Source: Acidobacteriota bacterium (GTDB lineage Bacteria > Acidobacteriota > UBA6911 > RPQK01 > JAJDTT01). Taken from it: a stretch of 63,053 bases of DNA. The position numbers and the translations under genes were made by a program. Shown here piece by piece: positions 10,562 to 20,026 of the stretch. Under the pieces are notes generated by a model. The model saw only the letters and a program-made list of their open reading frames with translations, made no database searches and was not told the DNA's origin. The first letter of the stretch is position 1. Each line of letters begins with the position of its first letter. The DNA is taken from NCBI GenBank assembly GCA_028874215.1, contig JAPPLF010000072.1:1-63053 (forward strand), in the 5' to 3' direction.

Positions 10562-11796
10562 AGGTCCGGAGCCTTGGGCTTGATTTGAAGGCGGACTTGG
10601 GACGCCAGTCCCTGCTTGACCTCCAGCACGCGGGCCGTGACCTGTTCCAGCTCCAGCACGTCGCCTCTTGCGGGCAGGCGCCCCAGGTGGCTCACGATCA
10701 GGCCGGAGAGGGTGTCGACATGCGGAGCCTCCAGTTCCAGCTCCAGCTCCTGGTTGAGCCAGCCCAGAGAGATCTGACCCCGGACCCGGAATCGATCCTG
10801 GCCATCGGCCACAATGTCCGGCGCCTCCTGGTCGAACTCGTCCTGAACCGCTCCCACCAGTTCCTCCAGCACGTTCTCCAGGGTGATGACCCCCACCGCG
10901 GTCCCATGTTCGTCCACCACCAGGGCCATGTGGAGGCGTTCGGCCTGCATGCGCCGCAACAGCTTGCTCAAGGGCAGGGTTTCCGGGATCGCCGGGAAGG
11001 ATCGGGCCAGGGAGACCAGGTCCGGGCTCTGATCCCGGGGGACATTGAGGAGGTCTTTAACGTGGATCAGGCCCATGGCGTCATCCAGCGACGTCCGGCA
11101 AAGCGGATAGCGGGAGTGGCGCGTCTGCCGCGCCAGCGCCAGGGCTTCGTCCAGATGATCGTCCAATCTCAGAAAGGCGACCTCGCGGCGCGGCACCATG
11201 GCCTGTCGGCAGACCATCTCGTCGAAGCGGAAGACGGAGTTCAAAAGTTGCAGTTCGGTGGGGCTCAACTCTCCCGAACGGGCGCCCAACCGGATCATGG
11301 AGAGAATCTCTCCCTCGGTCGGCTGGCCCACCGGAGCCCGGCGGGTCAGCAGCCGGGTCAGCCCCTCCAGAGACCGGATGACCGGGTAGAAGAGCTTCTC
11401 CATGCCCGCCAACGGCCAGACGATGAAGGGCCAGAGCCGGCGCCAATGAACGGCGCCGTAGGTTTTGGGCAGGATTTCCGACAACAGCAGAATTCCCAGG
11501 GTCAGGCCCCCTGAAAAGACCGGGACCCAGGACACCCCCAGGACCTGGGCGGCGTACATTCCGGCGATGGTGGCGCCGCCCGTATTGGCGAGGGTGTTCA
11601 GGATCAGGATGGCCGAGGTGGGGCGGGCGATGGACGTCTTCATGGTCAGGAAGCGCCGCGCCAAGTGGCGTCTCCGGCCTTTGGCCCGGGCGGCCTCGAG
11701 GCTGGGGACCGTCGTCGAGTACAGAGTCGCCTCGAAGAGCGAGCACAATCCCGAAATAATCAGTGTGAGCGCGGCCACCGTGAGCAAGGTGCCCAT
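10558..11796 (-). CDS. CNNM/CorC-family membrane protein with CBS pair (HlyC/CorC family)
   Basis: This is an integral membrane protein of 412 residues. An N-terminal DUF21/CNNM domain has about four membrane segments (residues 1-150), with SEILPKTYG in the position of the conserved Pro-containing helix. Two CBS domains follow around 195-320 (RVEVAFLRL region, then ALVVDEHGTAVGVITLENVLEELVG). A CorC_HlyC transporter-associated domain lies at the C-terminus. Members are linked to magnesium or other cation export. The gene overlaps the downstream hydrolase-like gene by 4 bp. Family call is firm; the ion is not known. Confidence 0.9.
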   Translation of the reverse strand: MGTLLTVAALTLIISGLCSLFEATLYSTTVPSLEAARAKGRRRHLARRFLTMKTSIARPTSAILILNTLANTGGATIAGMYAAQVLGVSWVPVFSGGLTLGILLLSEILPKTYGAVHWRRLWPFIVWPLAGMEKLFYPVIRSLEGLTRLLTRRAPVGQPTEGEILSMIRLGARSGELSPTELQLLNSVFRFDEMVCRQAMVPRREVAFLRLDDHLDEALALARQTRHSRYPLCRTSLDDAMGLIHVKDLLNVPRDQSPDLVSLARSFPAIPETLPLSKLLRRMQAERLHMALVVDEHGTAVGVITLENVLEELVGAVQDEFDQEAPDIVADGQDRFRVRGQISLGWLNQELELELEAPHVDTLSGLIVSHLGRLPARGDVLELEQVTARVLEVKQGLASQVRLQIKPKAPDL

Positions 11797-11830
11797 GCCG
11801 TAACTCCTTTCTGCGGAGATGAATAGCCGG

Positions 11831-13306
11831 TCAGGAGAGGATCGGTTTCACCAAGTGGCCATGCACGTCGGTGAGCCTGAAGTCCCGGCCCTGGTACTTG
11901 TAGGTCAAGCGGGTGTGGTCGATTCCCAGGCAGTGAAGGATGGTGGCCTGGAGATCATGGACGTGGACCGGGTCCCGGGTGATGTTGTAGCTGAAGTCGT
12001 CGGTCTCTCCATGGACGATTCCCGGTTGGATGCCCCCTCCGGCTAACCAGATGGTGAAGCAACGGGGATGATGGTCCCGCCCGTAGTCGTCCTCGGTGAG
12101 ACGCCCCTGGGAGTAGACCGTTCGTCCGAACTCTCCTCCCCAGATCACCAGGGTGTCCTCCAGTAGCCCTCGTTCCTTGAGGTCCTGAACCAGGGCGGCC
12201 GACGGTTGGTCCGTATCGTAGCACTGGCCCCGGATCTGCTTGGGAAGGCGGTTGTGCTGATCCCAGCCCCGGTGAAAGAGTTGGATGAACCGTACGCCTC
12301 GCTCGGCCAGACGCCGCGCCAGCAGGCAGTTGGCCGCGAAGGTGCCCGGCTTCCGGGACTCGGGGCCGTACAGTTCGAAGATCCGCTCCGGCTCGTCCGA
12401 GAGATCGGTCAGATCCGGGACCGACGCCTGCATCCGGTAGGCCATCTCGTACTGAGAGATCCGCGTGTTGATCTCGGGGTCGTGGTACTCCCGGGCCTTG
12501 AGCTCGTTGAGGCGGCCCAGATCGTCCAGAAAACGCCGACGGCTGGCCCGATTCAAACCGGGTGGATTCGAAAGGTACAGGACCGGGTCTCCCACGGACC
12601 GGAACTTCACCCCCTGGTAGCGTGTCGGTAGGAAACCGCTGCCCCAGAGCCGGTCGTAAAGAGGCTGACCGCCGGGCGCACCCGTTCCCATGGAGACCAT
12701 GACCACGAATGACGGCAGGTCCTCGGTGTCGCTGCCCAGACCGTAGGAGATCCAGGAGCCGATGCTGGGCCGGCCGGCCAACTGGGCTCCGGTCTGGAAG
12801 AAGGTGACCGCCGGATCGTGATTGATGGCCTCCGTGTGCATCGATTTCACGAAACTGATGTCGTCGGCGATCCCGGCCGTATGCGGCATGAGTTCGCTGA
12901 CCCAAGCGCCTGACGGGCCGTGCTGGCCGAACTTGAACAGCGTGGGAGCCACCGGGAAGCTGGACTGGGTGGCCGTCATGCCGGTCAGGCGCTGCCCTTT
13001 GCGGATGGAGTCGGGAAGCTCCGTTCCTCGCAGGTCCTGCAGTCCCGGCTTGTAGTCGAAAAGCTCCATTTGCGACGGGGCCCCCGATTGAAACAGGTAG
13101 ATCACCCGTTTGGCGGTGGGGGCGTAATGGGGAAGGCCGGGCAACCCGCCGGTCGTGTCCCCGGAGGAGGAGGCCCTTCCCAGAACCGCAGCGCCCAGGT
13201 CACGGTTCAGGAGCGTCGCCAGAGCCGCCGTCCCGATGCCTGTGCTCCCGAGCCCGAAGAAGTGACGCCGGGTCAGGAGCAGACCCATTTCAGGTCGTGG
13301 ATCCAT
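11831..13306 (-). CDS. DUF1501 domain secreted protein (Tat signal)
   Basis: DUF1501 proteins have a sulfatase/alkaline-phosphatase-like fold. They are encoded next to DUF1549/DUF1553 genes in Planctomycetota, Verrucomicrobiota and Acidobacteriota. This copy has 491 residues. The N-terminus shows a Tat-like signal (TRRHFFGLG followed by a hydrophobic stretch). The family blocks [13 protein letters not shown] and [13 protein letters not shown] are present, as is the C-terminal FRLTDVHG. It begins 4 bp after the stop of the DUF1553 partner, so the two form an operon. The biochemical activity of the family is not established. Confidence 0.92.
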   Translation of the reverse strand: MDPRPEMGLLLTRRHFFGLGSTGIGTAALATLLNRDLGAAVLGRASSSGDTTGGLPGLPHYAPTAKRVIYLFQSGAPSQMELFDYKPGLQDLRGTELPDSIRKGQRLTGMTATQSSFPVAPTLFKFGQHGPSGAWVSELMPHTAGIADDISFVKSMHTEAINHDPAVTFFQTGAQLAGRPSIGSWISYGLGSDTEDLPSFVVMVSMGTGAPGGQPLYDRLWGSGFLPTRYQGVKFRSVGDPVLYLSNPPGLNRASRRRFLDDLGRLNELKAREYHDPEINTRISQYEMAYRMQASVPDLTDLSDEPERIFELYGPESRKPGTFAANCLLARRLAERGVRFIQLFHRGWDQHNRLPKQIRGQCYDTDQPSAALVQDLKERGLLEDTLVIWGGEFGRTVYSQGRLTEDDYGRDHHPRCFTIWLAGGGIQPGIVHGETDDFSYNITRDPVHVHDLQATILHCLGIDHTRLTYKYQGRDFRLTDVHGHLVKPILS

Positions 13307-13309
13307 TTC

Positions 13310-16300
13310 TTATTCCTTGGAGATGGTCTCGTCCAGGTTCAGGATCAGGCTGGCCACTGTCGTGTATGAGGCCAGCTCCGCCAAGTCCAACTCCGGATTT
13401 CGGGCTCTCTCTCCCTGGCTCACCAGTTGGAGCGCCGCCTTTCGATCCTCTTCGTAATTTGACAGATGGTGGCGAAAGCTCTCCAGGAGGATCGCCTCTC
13501 TCCGGGCGTCGGGCCGCCGGCCCGTGGCCAGCCGGTAGGCGAATCCGATCCGTTCCTCGGGCGAGGCGCCCCCCTCCAGCATCATCCGCTGAGCCAGAAA
13601 GCGGGCGGCCTCCACGTAGGTCACGTCGTTCATCAGGTTCAAGGCCTGCAGCGGCGTGTTGGTCCGTGTCTCCAGCACCTCGCACGCCTCTCTGCCCGAC
13701 GAATCGAACGTGAGCATGAAGGGAGGAGCGATCGTCCGCTTCCAGTAGGTGTAGAGGCTTCTCCGATAGAGGTCCTCGCCTTCACTCTGGTTGTAGAACT
13801 GTCCGCTGGTGAGCTCTTCCCACAGCCCGTCCGGCTGATACGGCTTCACGGACGGACCTCCATTTCTTTCCACCATCAGGCCGGACAGGAACAAAGCCTG
13901 GTCCCGAATCACTTCGGCCGGCAGGCGGAAGCGCGGGCCCCGGGCCAGCAGGCGATTCTGGGGGTCCTGCGACCGGAGTTCCGGAGCGGACTGGGAAGAC
14001 TGCCGATAAGTGGCGCTCAAGACGATGGCCCGTTGGAACGCCTTCAGGTCCCAGCCTGAATCCATGAACTCGGTGGCCAGCCAGTCCAGCAGGAGGGGAT
14101 GGGTGGGCCACTCTCCCTGGGAGCCGAAATTCTCCGCCGTCCGGACCAGGCCCTGCCCAAAATACATCTGCCAGAAACGGTTGACGGTGACGCGGGACGT
14201 CAATGGGTTGGCCGGGTCCACCAGCCAGCGGGCGAATTCCAGCCGATTGGCGGGCGCGCCGTTCCCGAGTCCCGAGAACAGGGCGGGGACGGCGGGACCG
14301 ACCTTCTCCGTCGGGCTGTCGTAGGCTCCCCGGTCCAGGATGAAGGTCTCTCTGGGGTTGGTGCGCTCCTGCATCACCATGACGGTGGGAAAGCTCTGGA
14401 CCAGCCGCTTTCGATCGGCCGCCAAGTCCAGGACCCTCCGCCAACTGTCCCGCATTTCCACCGGTGCGTACTGGTCCAAAAAGCCGAGGCGCAGCTTTTC
14501 GATCTGCCCCGGAGTCCTTTCGCCCCGCGGGATCCTGGCGATCTGGTCCAAGCTCCGGCTGGTGGCAAGGACGGCGACGCGCTCCGGAGGAAGGACGCCG
14601 CGGTAGATTCGAACGTCGTCGATCTGACCCCGGAACCGTTCCTCGGGACCGGCCGCGCCGATCCGCAACGGATCCTTGACGTAGAAGTTCTGGTTCATGA
14701 AGTCCAGCAGGACCCGGATCGGCGCCGGCCTGCCGTCGATGTAGATCCGGATGCCCCCGGCCTGGAACGAGGCGTCGTAGGTCGCGGCCACATGGCGCCA
14801 TTCGCCGGGCTTCAGCGTCTCGACGGTCTCGACGCGCAGGGCGTCATCCAGCCAGCGCACGATCAGGTTCAACTGGAGCTTCCCGTCGCGCAAAAAGAGT
14901 CCGTAGCCGCGGGAGCCATGACCCTCTCCCTCGAACTCGGTCTGGGTCTTGGAGAGAATGGCGCCCTCGGTGGTCTCGGGCCGGACCCATGCCGCCAGGG
15001 TGAAGCGGTCGGTGACGCCGAAGGCGGCCACCGTGCCGGCGTCTACGTATCTCTTGTCGTCGAAGCTGGCCGCCGTCCCCATGGGACCCGGAACGAAGTG
15101 GGGCACTCCGTCCAGGAGACGGGCGACGGGCGGCTCTGCTCCCGGTGTCTCGGCCGTCAGGTGCCCGTCCAGGGAGTAGGCGACCTCCAGATCGTCGCGC
15201 AGAGTCCAGTTCACCAGGCTCGAGTTCGCGAGCGCTTCTTCCCACGATTTCTGGAGCCGGTCCAGTTCGGGTCCCTGCTCTTCGAATTTCTCTTTCGCCT
15301 CGGCCAGCTCCGCCTCCAACTCCTTCAACCGGCGCTGCTGAGCGTCCGTCGGCGCCTGGATGTAAGGGGGAGAGTTCCCGTACTTGAGCGCGCGCCCTTT
15401 CTCCGGGATGTTGTTGAAGTAGGCGAACATCTCGTAGAACTCGCGCTGCGAAAGCGGGTCGTACTTGTGATCGTGACACCGGGCGCAGCCCATGGTCAGC
15501 CCCAACCAGACGGTGGAGGTGGTTTCAACGCGATCCACCACGTATTCCACCCGGTATTCCTCGGGAATGATTCCGCCCTCGCCGTTGCCCCGGTGGTTGC
15601 GATTGAAGGCGCTGGCGATCCGCTGATCCAGTGTGGCGTCCGGCAGCATGTCGCCTGCGATCTGCTCGACGGTGAACTCGTCGAAGGGGAGGTTCCGGTT
15701 GAAGGCCTCGATCACCCAGTCGCGCCAGGGCCACATGGTGCGCTCGGCGTCGGTCTGGTAGCCGTTTGTGTCGGCGTAGCGGGCGGCGTCCAGCCAACGA
15801 ATGGCCATGCGCTCGCCGTAGCGGGTGGAGTGGAGCAACCGGTCGACCGCCCGCTCGTAGGCGCCGTCGGTGGGGTCTTCCAAAAAGCGGTCCATGGCTT
15901 CCGGCTCAGGTGGAAAGCCGGTCAGGTCCAGCGAGACCCGGCGAAGCAGCGTGGCCGGATCGGCCTCGGGAGACGGCTTCAACCCGGCCGCATCCAGACG
16001 GGCCAGAACGAATCGGTCGATGGGATTCCGGACCCAGTCCGGGTCGCTGACACTCGGCGGTTCCGGCCGTCCGGGGGGATGGAACGACCAGTGGCTCTGC
16101 CACTCGGCCCCCTGCTCGATCCAGCTTCGCAGCAGATCTCTTTCCTGATCCGAGAGGGTTTTCCCCGAGTAGCTGGGGGGCATTCGGGTGACGCTGTCCA
16201 CGGAATTCACCCGGCCGATGAGGCCGCTTCCTTCCGGGTCTCCGGGAACGATAGCGTAGCGCCCGCCCAGATCGGCCAGAGCGCCATCCCGCGTGTCCAG

Positions 16301-16492
16301 GCGCAAGGGACTCATGCGCTTGTTTTCGTCGGGCCCGTGACAGGCGAAGCACTTGTCAGAAAGTATCGGCCGGATGTCCCGGCTGAACTCGACCGTCGGA
16401 TCCGGACGCCTCGCGGTCGAGCCTTCCGCCGCGGAAGCCGAAACGATCGCCAAGGCTATGACAAGTGGAATTGCGGATCTGGTAAACGCCAT
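13310..16492 (-). CDS. PSCyt1/DUF1549/DUF1553 multidomain secreted protein with LamG-like insert
   Basis: This is a large exported protein of about 1060 residues; the start at 16492 (MAFTRSAIPLVIALAIVSAS) gives a clean signal peptide. Domains in order are a cytochrome-c-like PSCyt1 motif (CFACHG, a CxxCH haem site), DUF1549 (NPIDRFVLARL...), a second CHDHKYDP block, a LamG/concanavalin-like domain around 480-640 (FTLAAWVRPETTEGAILSK) and DUF1553 (RVTVNRFWQMYFGQGLV). The role is unknown; such proteins are proposed to act in polysaccharide or organic matter breakdown with DUF1501 partners. The LamG insert, absent from the second copy at 26316, may bind carbohydrate. Confidence 0.92.
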   Translation of the reverse strand: MAFTRSAIPLVIALAIVSASAAEGSTARRPDPTVEFSRDIRPILSDKCFACHGPDENKRMSPLRLDTRDGALADLGGRYAIVPGDPEGSGLIGRVNSVDSVTRMPPSYSGKTLSDQERDLLRSWIEQGAEWQSHWSFHPPGRPEPPSVSDPDWVRNPIDRFVLARLDAAGLKPSPEADPATLLRRVSLDLTGFPPEPEAMDRFLEDPTDGAYERAVDRLLHSTRYGERMAIRWLDAARYADTNGYQTDAERTMWPWRDWVIEAFNRNLPFDEFTVEQIAGDMLPDATLDQRIASAFNRNHRGNGEGGIIPEEYRVEYVVDRVETTSTVWLGLTMGCARCHDHKYDPLSQREFYEMFAYFNNIPEKGRALKYGNSPPYIQAPTDAQQRRLKELEAELAEAKEKFEEQGPELDRLQKSWEEALANSSLVNWTLRDDLEVAYSLDGHLTAETPGAEPPVARLLDGVPHFVPGPMGTAASFDDKRYVDAGTVAAFGVTDRFTLAAWVRPETTEGAILSKTQTEFEGEGHGSRGYGLFLRDGKLQLNLIVRWLDDALRVETVETLKPGEWRHVAATYDASFQAGGIRIYIDGRPAPIRVLLDFMNQNFYVKDPLRIGAAGPEERFRGQIDDVRIYRGVLPPERVAVLATSRSLDQIARIPRGERTPGQIEKLRLGFLDQYAPVEMRDSWRRVLDLAADRKRLVQSFPTVMVMQERTNPRETFILDRGAYDSPTEKVGPAVPALFSGLGNGAPANRLEFARWLVDPANPLTSRVTVNRFWQMYFGQGLVRTAENFGSQGEWPTHPLLLDWLATEFMDSGWDLKAFQRAIVLSATYRQSSQSAPELRSQDPQNRLLARGPRFRLPAEVIRDQALFLSGLMVERNGGPSVKPYQPDGLWEELTSGQFYNQSEGEDLYRRSLYTYWKRTIAPPFMLTFDSSGREACEVLETRTNTPLQALNLMNDVTYVEAARFLAQRMMLEGGASPEERIGFAYRLATGRRPDARREAILLESFRHHLSNYEEDRKAALQLVSQGERARNPELDLAELASYTTVASLILNLDETISKE

Positions 16493-16722
16493 CGTTTTAT
16501 CTGCCCGCGCCGAGCAACCGTGTGGATTCGCCACGCCCTCCTGGACGAATTAGTATCAAGAATACGCCCGCCGGGGCTTTTTTCGCAAGACCGGTATGCT
16601 AACCGATACTTCCGAAAAAGCCGCCGTGGTTCACGTTTCTGCGAAGCAAGACGTCACCCTGGGAGGGGGGAATTCTTGTCTCCGGACCGGAACCGCGGCT
16701 GACAAACCCCCGTTCCTGCCGC

Positions 16723-17985
16723 TCAGGGATAGATTCCCCGAAGCTGGGTGGCCCGGGCCACCCGCTGGATGGCCAGGACGTAGGCGGCCTGCCGGTGGTT
16801 GATCTGCGGGCCGTGAAGACTTTGGAGCCGGTCCAGCTCGGCCGAAACGTCGCGGTAGGCGGCCGTCATGACCCGCTTCAGTTCACGGTAGACCCTGTCC
16901 TCGTCCCAGAAAAAGGAGCCCAGGTCCTGCACCCATTCAAAGTACGACACGGTCACGCCGCCGGCATTGGCCAGCACGTCGGGGAGCACCGTCACGCCCC
17001 GGTCGTTCAGAATCTGATCCGCCTCGGGAGTCGTGGGGCCGTTGGCGGCCTCGACCACGATGCGGGCCTGAATCCGGTCGGCGTTGGCCTCGGTGATCTG
17101 GTCCTCGACGGCCGCCGGAATCAATATGTCGCAGGGTTGTTCCAGGAGCTGCTTCGGATCCACCCGGTCCCCGTCCGGATATTCGGCCGCCGTCGTATTT
17201 TTCTCTTTGAGCCGCATCAGCCGGGCCACGTCCAGCCCGTTCGAGTTGTAGACGCCTCCGCGGGAGTCGCAAACCGCCACGATCCGGGCGCCGGCCCGGG
17301 CGAAGAGGGAAGCGGCGAAGCTGCCGGCGTTTCCGAATCCCTGAATGGCAACGGTCTTGCCCTCCAGCGTCTCCCCGCGCTCCTTGAGCGCTTCTTCGGC
17401 GACGTAGAGGCATCCCCGCGACGTGGCGTCCAGACGTCCCAGGGAGCCGCCGATCTCGATGGGCTTGCCCGTGACCACGCCCGTGTCCGAGAAACCGCTC
17501 CGCATGGAGAGCGTGTCCATGAACCAGGCCATGATCTGGGGATTGGTGTTGACGTCGGGAGCCGGAATGTCCTTCTCCCGGCCCACGATGATGGAGATTT
17601 CGGAAGCATACCGGCGGGTCAGGTTCTCCAACTCTCCCAGGCTCATGTTGTGCGGGTCGCAGATGACGCCCCCCTTGGCCCCGCCGTACGGAATCCGCAC
17701 CACGGCGGTCTTCCACGTCATCCACATGGCCAGGGCCCTCACCTCGTCGAGGGTCACCTCGGGTGAGAAACGAATGCCGCCCTTGGTGGGTCCCCGGGCC
17801 TGATTGTGCTGAACCCGGTAGCCTTCGAAGACCCGGATGGAACCGTCGTCCATGCAGACCGGAAACCGGACGGTCAGGTCGCGGTTGCAATGGCTCAGAA
17901 TCTCCTTCAGATCGTCGTCCAGATCGGTCAGCTCGGCCGCTTCGAAGAATTGCTGACGCGCCACATCCCAGATGGTTCTTTCCAT
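16723..17985 (-). CDS. Glu/Leu/Phe/Val dehydrogenase (glutamate dehydrogenase type)
   Basis: This enzyme performs oxidative deamination of an amino acid with NAD(P), most likely glutamate, in the cytoplasm. It has 420 residues from MERTIWDV (start at 17985, preceded by GGAGGC-like bases). PTKGGIRF and WKTAVVRIPYGGAKGGV carry the substrate and catalytic lysines. AIQGFGNAGSFAA is the Rossmann dinucleotide motif. N-x-PTTPEAD near the C-terminal part fits the family. It is a single-gene unit between the DUF1553 operon and the hydroxyacid dehydrogenase. Leucine dehydrogenase is an alternative, but the length and motif set fit glutamate better. Confidence 0.93.
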   Translation of the reverse strand: MERTIWDVARQQFFEAAELTDLDDDLKEILSHCNRDLTVRFPVCMDDGSIRVFEGYRVQHNQARGPTKGGIRFSPEVTLDEVRALAMWMTWKTAVVRIPYGGAKGGVICDPHNMSLGELENLTRRYASEISIIVGREKDIPAPDVNTNPQIMAWFMDTLSMRSGFSDTGVVTGKPIEIGGSLGRLDATSRGCLYVAEEALKERGETLEGKTVAIQGFGNAGSFAASLFARAGARIVAVCDSRGGVYNSNGLDVARLMRLKEKNTTAAEYPDGDRVDPKQLLEQPCDILIPAAVEDQITEANADRIQARIVVEAANGPTTPEADQILNDRGVTVLPDVLANAGGVTVSYFEWVQDLGSFFWDEDRVYRELKRVMTAAYRDVSAELDRLQSLHGPQINHRQAAYVLAIQRVARATQLRGIYP

Positions 17986-18216
17986 GGTGCTCCGTTGCCT
18001 CCTGTTCCGGTCTGGATCTCTCACCGCGTCGTTGAGCGTTTCACGAGACAGTTCTCATCGTCAGGCTTTTCAATTCATTCTATTGAAGTTTCCCAAACTC
18101 TGGCGGTGCCGGTCGGGTCTTCGCAGGAGTGCGCATCCAGAAACCGTGCGTTCCCGGTTTCGATCGGGAGCGCGCCGCGCAGCGGGATCAACTCGCCCGC
18201 GGTTGAGGCACGCCGA

Positions 18217-19230
18217 CTACGAGGCGATGGTGGCTCGGAGACTGGACCGGCCAAGAACGTCCGGATTCACGACCCAGTCCGGGACCTTGCCCGACAGGAC
18301 GTCGGCGACTTGCCGGGCCGCCGTGGTCTGCAACTCCAGGAGCGACTCCTGGGAATAGAAAGAGGCGTGGGGAGTGATGATGACCTTGGGATGGAGCACC
18401 ACCGGGTCGTCCGGGTCCGGCGGTTCCTGGGGGAGCACGTCCAATCCGGCGCCTGCGATCTCACCCGCATCGAGCGCCTCCACCAACGCGGCCGTGTCCA
18501 CCACGGCTCCCCTGGAGGTATTGATGAGGAAGGCCTCGGGACGCATCCGCCGAAAGGCGTCGCGGTTGAAGAGGTGGTGCGTCTCGTCGTTGAGCGGGAC
18601 ATGGATGGAGATGTAGTCGCTGACCTCCATCAGGCGGTCCAGCTTCATCGGCTCCGCGCCCTGCTCCCGTACCGTGGCGTCGTCCAGGTAGGGGTCGAAG
18701 GCCGCGATCTTGAGACCCAAGCCCCGGGCCTTGCGTCCCAGCGTGCGTCCGATCTTGCCGAATCCGACTATTCCCAAAGTCCGTCCGCGGATCCGGAAGA
18801 TGGGCCGGCCCGGCGCCATTCCGTAGCGGCCTGCCTTGGCCTCCCGGTCGAAGAGGACGACCTTGCGGGCCGAGGCCAGAAGCAACGCCAGCGCCTGGTC
18901 GGTGACCTCTTCCAGGCAATAGGCGGGAACGTTGGTCACGATGACGCCTTGCTCCGTGGCGAACGGGATGTCGATGTTGTCCAGCCCGATCCCGTAGCGG
19001 GCGATGATCCGGCAGCGCGCGGCCTCCCGGATCGTCCGCGTCGACACCGCCTTCCAGCAGGTCAGGATGGCGTCGGCCCGGGGGGCCATCTCCACCAACT
19101 CGTCCTCTTCGCCGGTCGAAGCCACCATCAGAGAGGCTCCGATCCGCCCCAGGATCTCCTTTTCCGGATCGAGCGTCGGCCAGGCATAGTCCGTGACCAG
19201 GACACGCGGTCCCTGTCGTCCCTCGCTCAT
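18217..19230 (-). CDS. D-2-hydroxyacid dehydrogenase (C-terminal-binding-protein-like family)
   Basis: This is a 337-residue NAD-dependent dehydrogenase. The start at 19230 (MSEGRQGPRVLVTDY) overlaps the TlpA-like gene's stop in ATGA; longer upstream reading is that gene's other frame. YGIGLDNID carries the substrate-binding Arg context, and GIVGFGKIGRTLG is the dinucleotide loop. INTSRGAVVD follows, and ITPHASFYS holds the catalytic His. Such enzymes reduce 2-keto acids or oxidise D-2-hydroxyacids; C-terminal-binding-protein-like members are common. Exact substrate unknown. It is co-transcribed with a thioredoxin-like gene. Confidence 0.92.
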   Translation of the reverse strand: MSEGRQGPRVLVTDYAWPTLDPEKEILGRIGASLMVASTGEEDELVEMAPRADAILTCWKAVSTRTIREAARCRIIARYGIGLDNIDIPFATEQGVIVTNVPAYCLEEVTDQALALLLASARKVVLFDREAKAGRYGMAPGRPIFRIRGRTLGIVGFGKIGRTLGRKARGLGLKIAAFDPYLDDATVREQGAEPMKLDRLMEVSDYISIHVPLNDETHHLFNRDAFRRMRPEAFLINTSRGAVVDTAALVEALDAGEIAGAGLDVLPQEPPDPDDPVVLHPKVIITPHASFYSQESLLELQTTAARQVADVLSGKVPDWVVNPDVLGRSSLRATIAS

Positions 19231-19844
19231 GTGCTGTCTCCTTCGACGGCTTTCTTCTCCAGCAGCCCGTTCAAAAAGCGGATGGCCGATTCGTCGTCCC
19301 ACCGGGCGCTTCCCACGTGGCGAAACACGATCCGGCCCTCCCGGTCCAGAATGAAGGTGGCCGGAATCCCACGACTCTCGAAGACGGAGGGCTTTTCGTC
19401 GCTCGAGACATACATGGGCAGTTCCCACCCCTTCTCCTGGACGAACGGCTCGACCACGTCCGGCGGCTCGTCGGAGACCAGGAGAAACTTCACGTCCTCC
19501 TGCTGAAACTGTTCGTAGAGGCGCTGGATGCTGGGCATTTCGACCACGCACGGGCCGCACCACGTGGCCCAGAGATTGACGAAAAGCACCTTTCCCTCGA
19601 ATGCGGCCAACGACGTCTCCTCCCCCTCCAGACCCTGGAGCTTCCACTCGAAGTCGGCGAGCGATCTCTCAACGGGTAACGGCGGCGGGGCCAGGCCTCC
19701 CGCTCGATCCCCCAAGTCGTCCAGGTCGCCCATCCGGTGTTTGACCTGGAGCATCATCAAAACGCCGGCGGCTGCGATCAGTGCCACCGTGAGTCCCACA
19801 CCTGCCGCCAGACCAACGAAGAAGTGCCGGTTGAAGAAACTCAT
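19227..19844 (-). CDS. TlpA/ResA-family membrane-anchored thioredoxin
   Basis: This is a 205-residue protein with one N-terminal membrane anchor (residues 8-32) and a periplasmic thioredoxin fold. The active site is WATWCGPC, followed by a family-typical VVEMPSIQRLYEQF helix. The cis-Pro region is FESRGIPATFIL. These proteins reduce disulfides in cytochrome maturation or in envelope proteins. The start at MSFFNRHFF (19844) gives a clean anchor, with a strong AGGAGG-like sequence upstream (reverse strand). It shares an ATGA overlap with the downstream dehydrogenase. Redox fold certain; client protein unknown. Confidence 0.92.
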   Translation of the reverse strand: MSFFNRHFFVGLAAGVGLTVALIAAAGVLMMLQVKHRMGDLDDLGDRAGGLAPPPLPVERSLADFEWKLQGLEGEETSLAAFEGKVLFVNLWATWCGPCVVEMPSIQRLYEQFQQEDVKFLLVSDEPPDVVEPFVQEKGWELPMYVSSDEKPSVFESRGIPATFILDREGRIVFRHVGSARWDDESAIRFLNGLLEKKAVEGDST

Positions 19845-19892
19845 CAGCTTCCTCCTTTTCCGGTCAGCATAACAAATGCCCATGGGAGCGGA

Positions 19893-19960
19893 GCGGCGAC
19901 TTTCTTGTCGCCGCAAGCGGCGGCTTTCCTGCCGCCGGGAGAGGCGACTTCTTAGTCGCC
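19893..19960. repeat. Three tandem short hairpins with conserved loop and covarying stems
   Basis: Three hairpins lie head to tail. Stem GCGGCGAC/GTCGCCGC encloses loop TTTCTT at 19893-19914. Stem GGCGGC/GCCGCC encloses TTTCCT at 19919-19936. Stem GGCGAC/GTCGCC encloses TTCTTA at 19943-19960. The stems differ but stay complementary, while the loop is nearly constant. Relatives occur at 26095-26194, 32045-32059, 41995-42007 and 53822-53837. They lie between genes, near gene ends, and could act as terminators or as REP-like mobile repeats. Confidence 0.75.
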
Positions 19961-20026
19961 GAACTCTTAAGTGCGCAACCGGCGAGCACCCGACGAGACA
20001 GTCACCCATCACAACAGGATGCCCGT

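Noticed and set aside
14099-16702. Long plus-strand frame of 867 codons opposite the DUF1553 gene
   Set aside because: It lies entirely opposite a gene with clear domains. GC-rich codons leave few stops on the other strand, and the translation has no recognisable motif.
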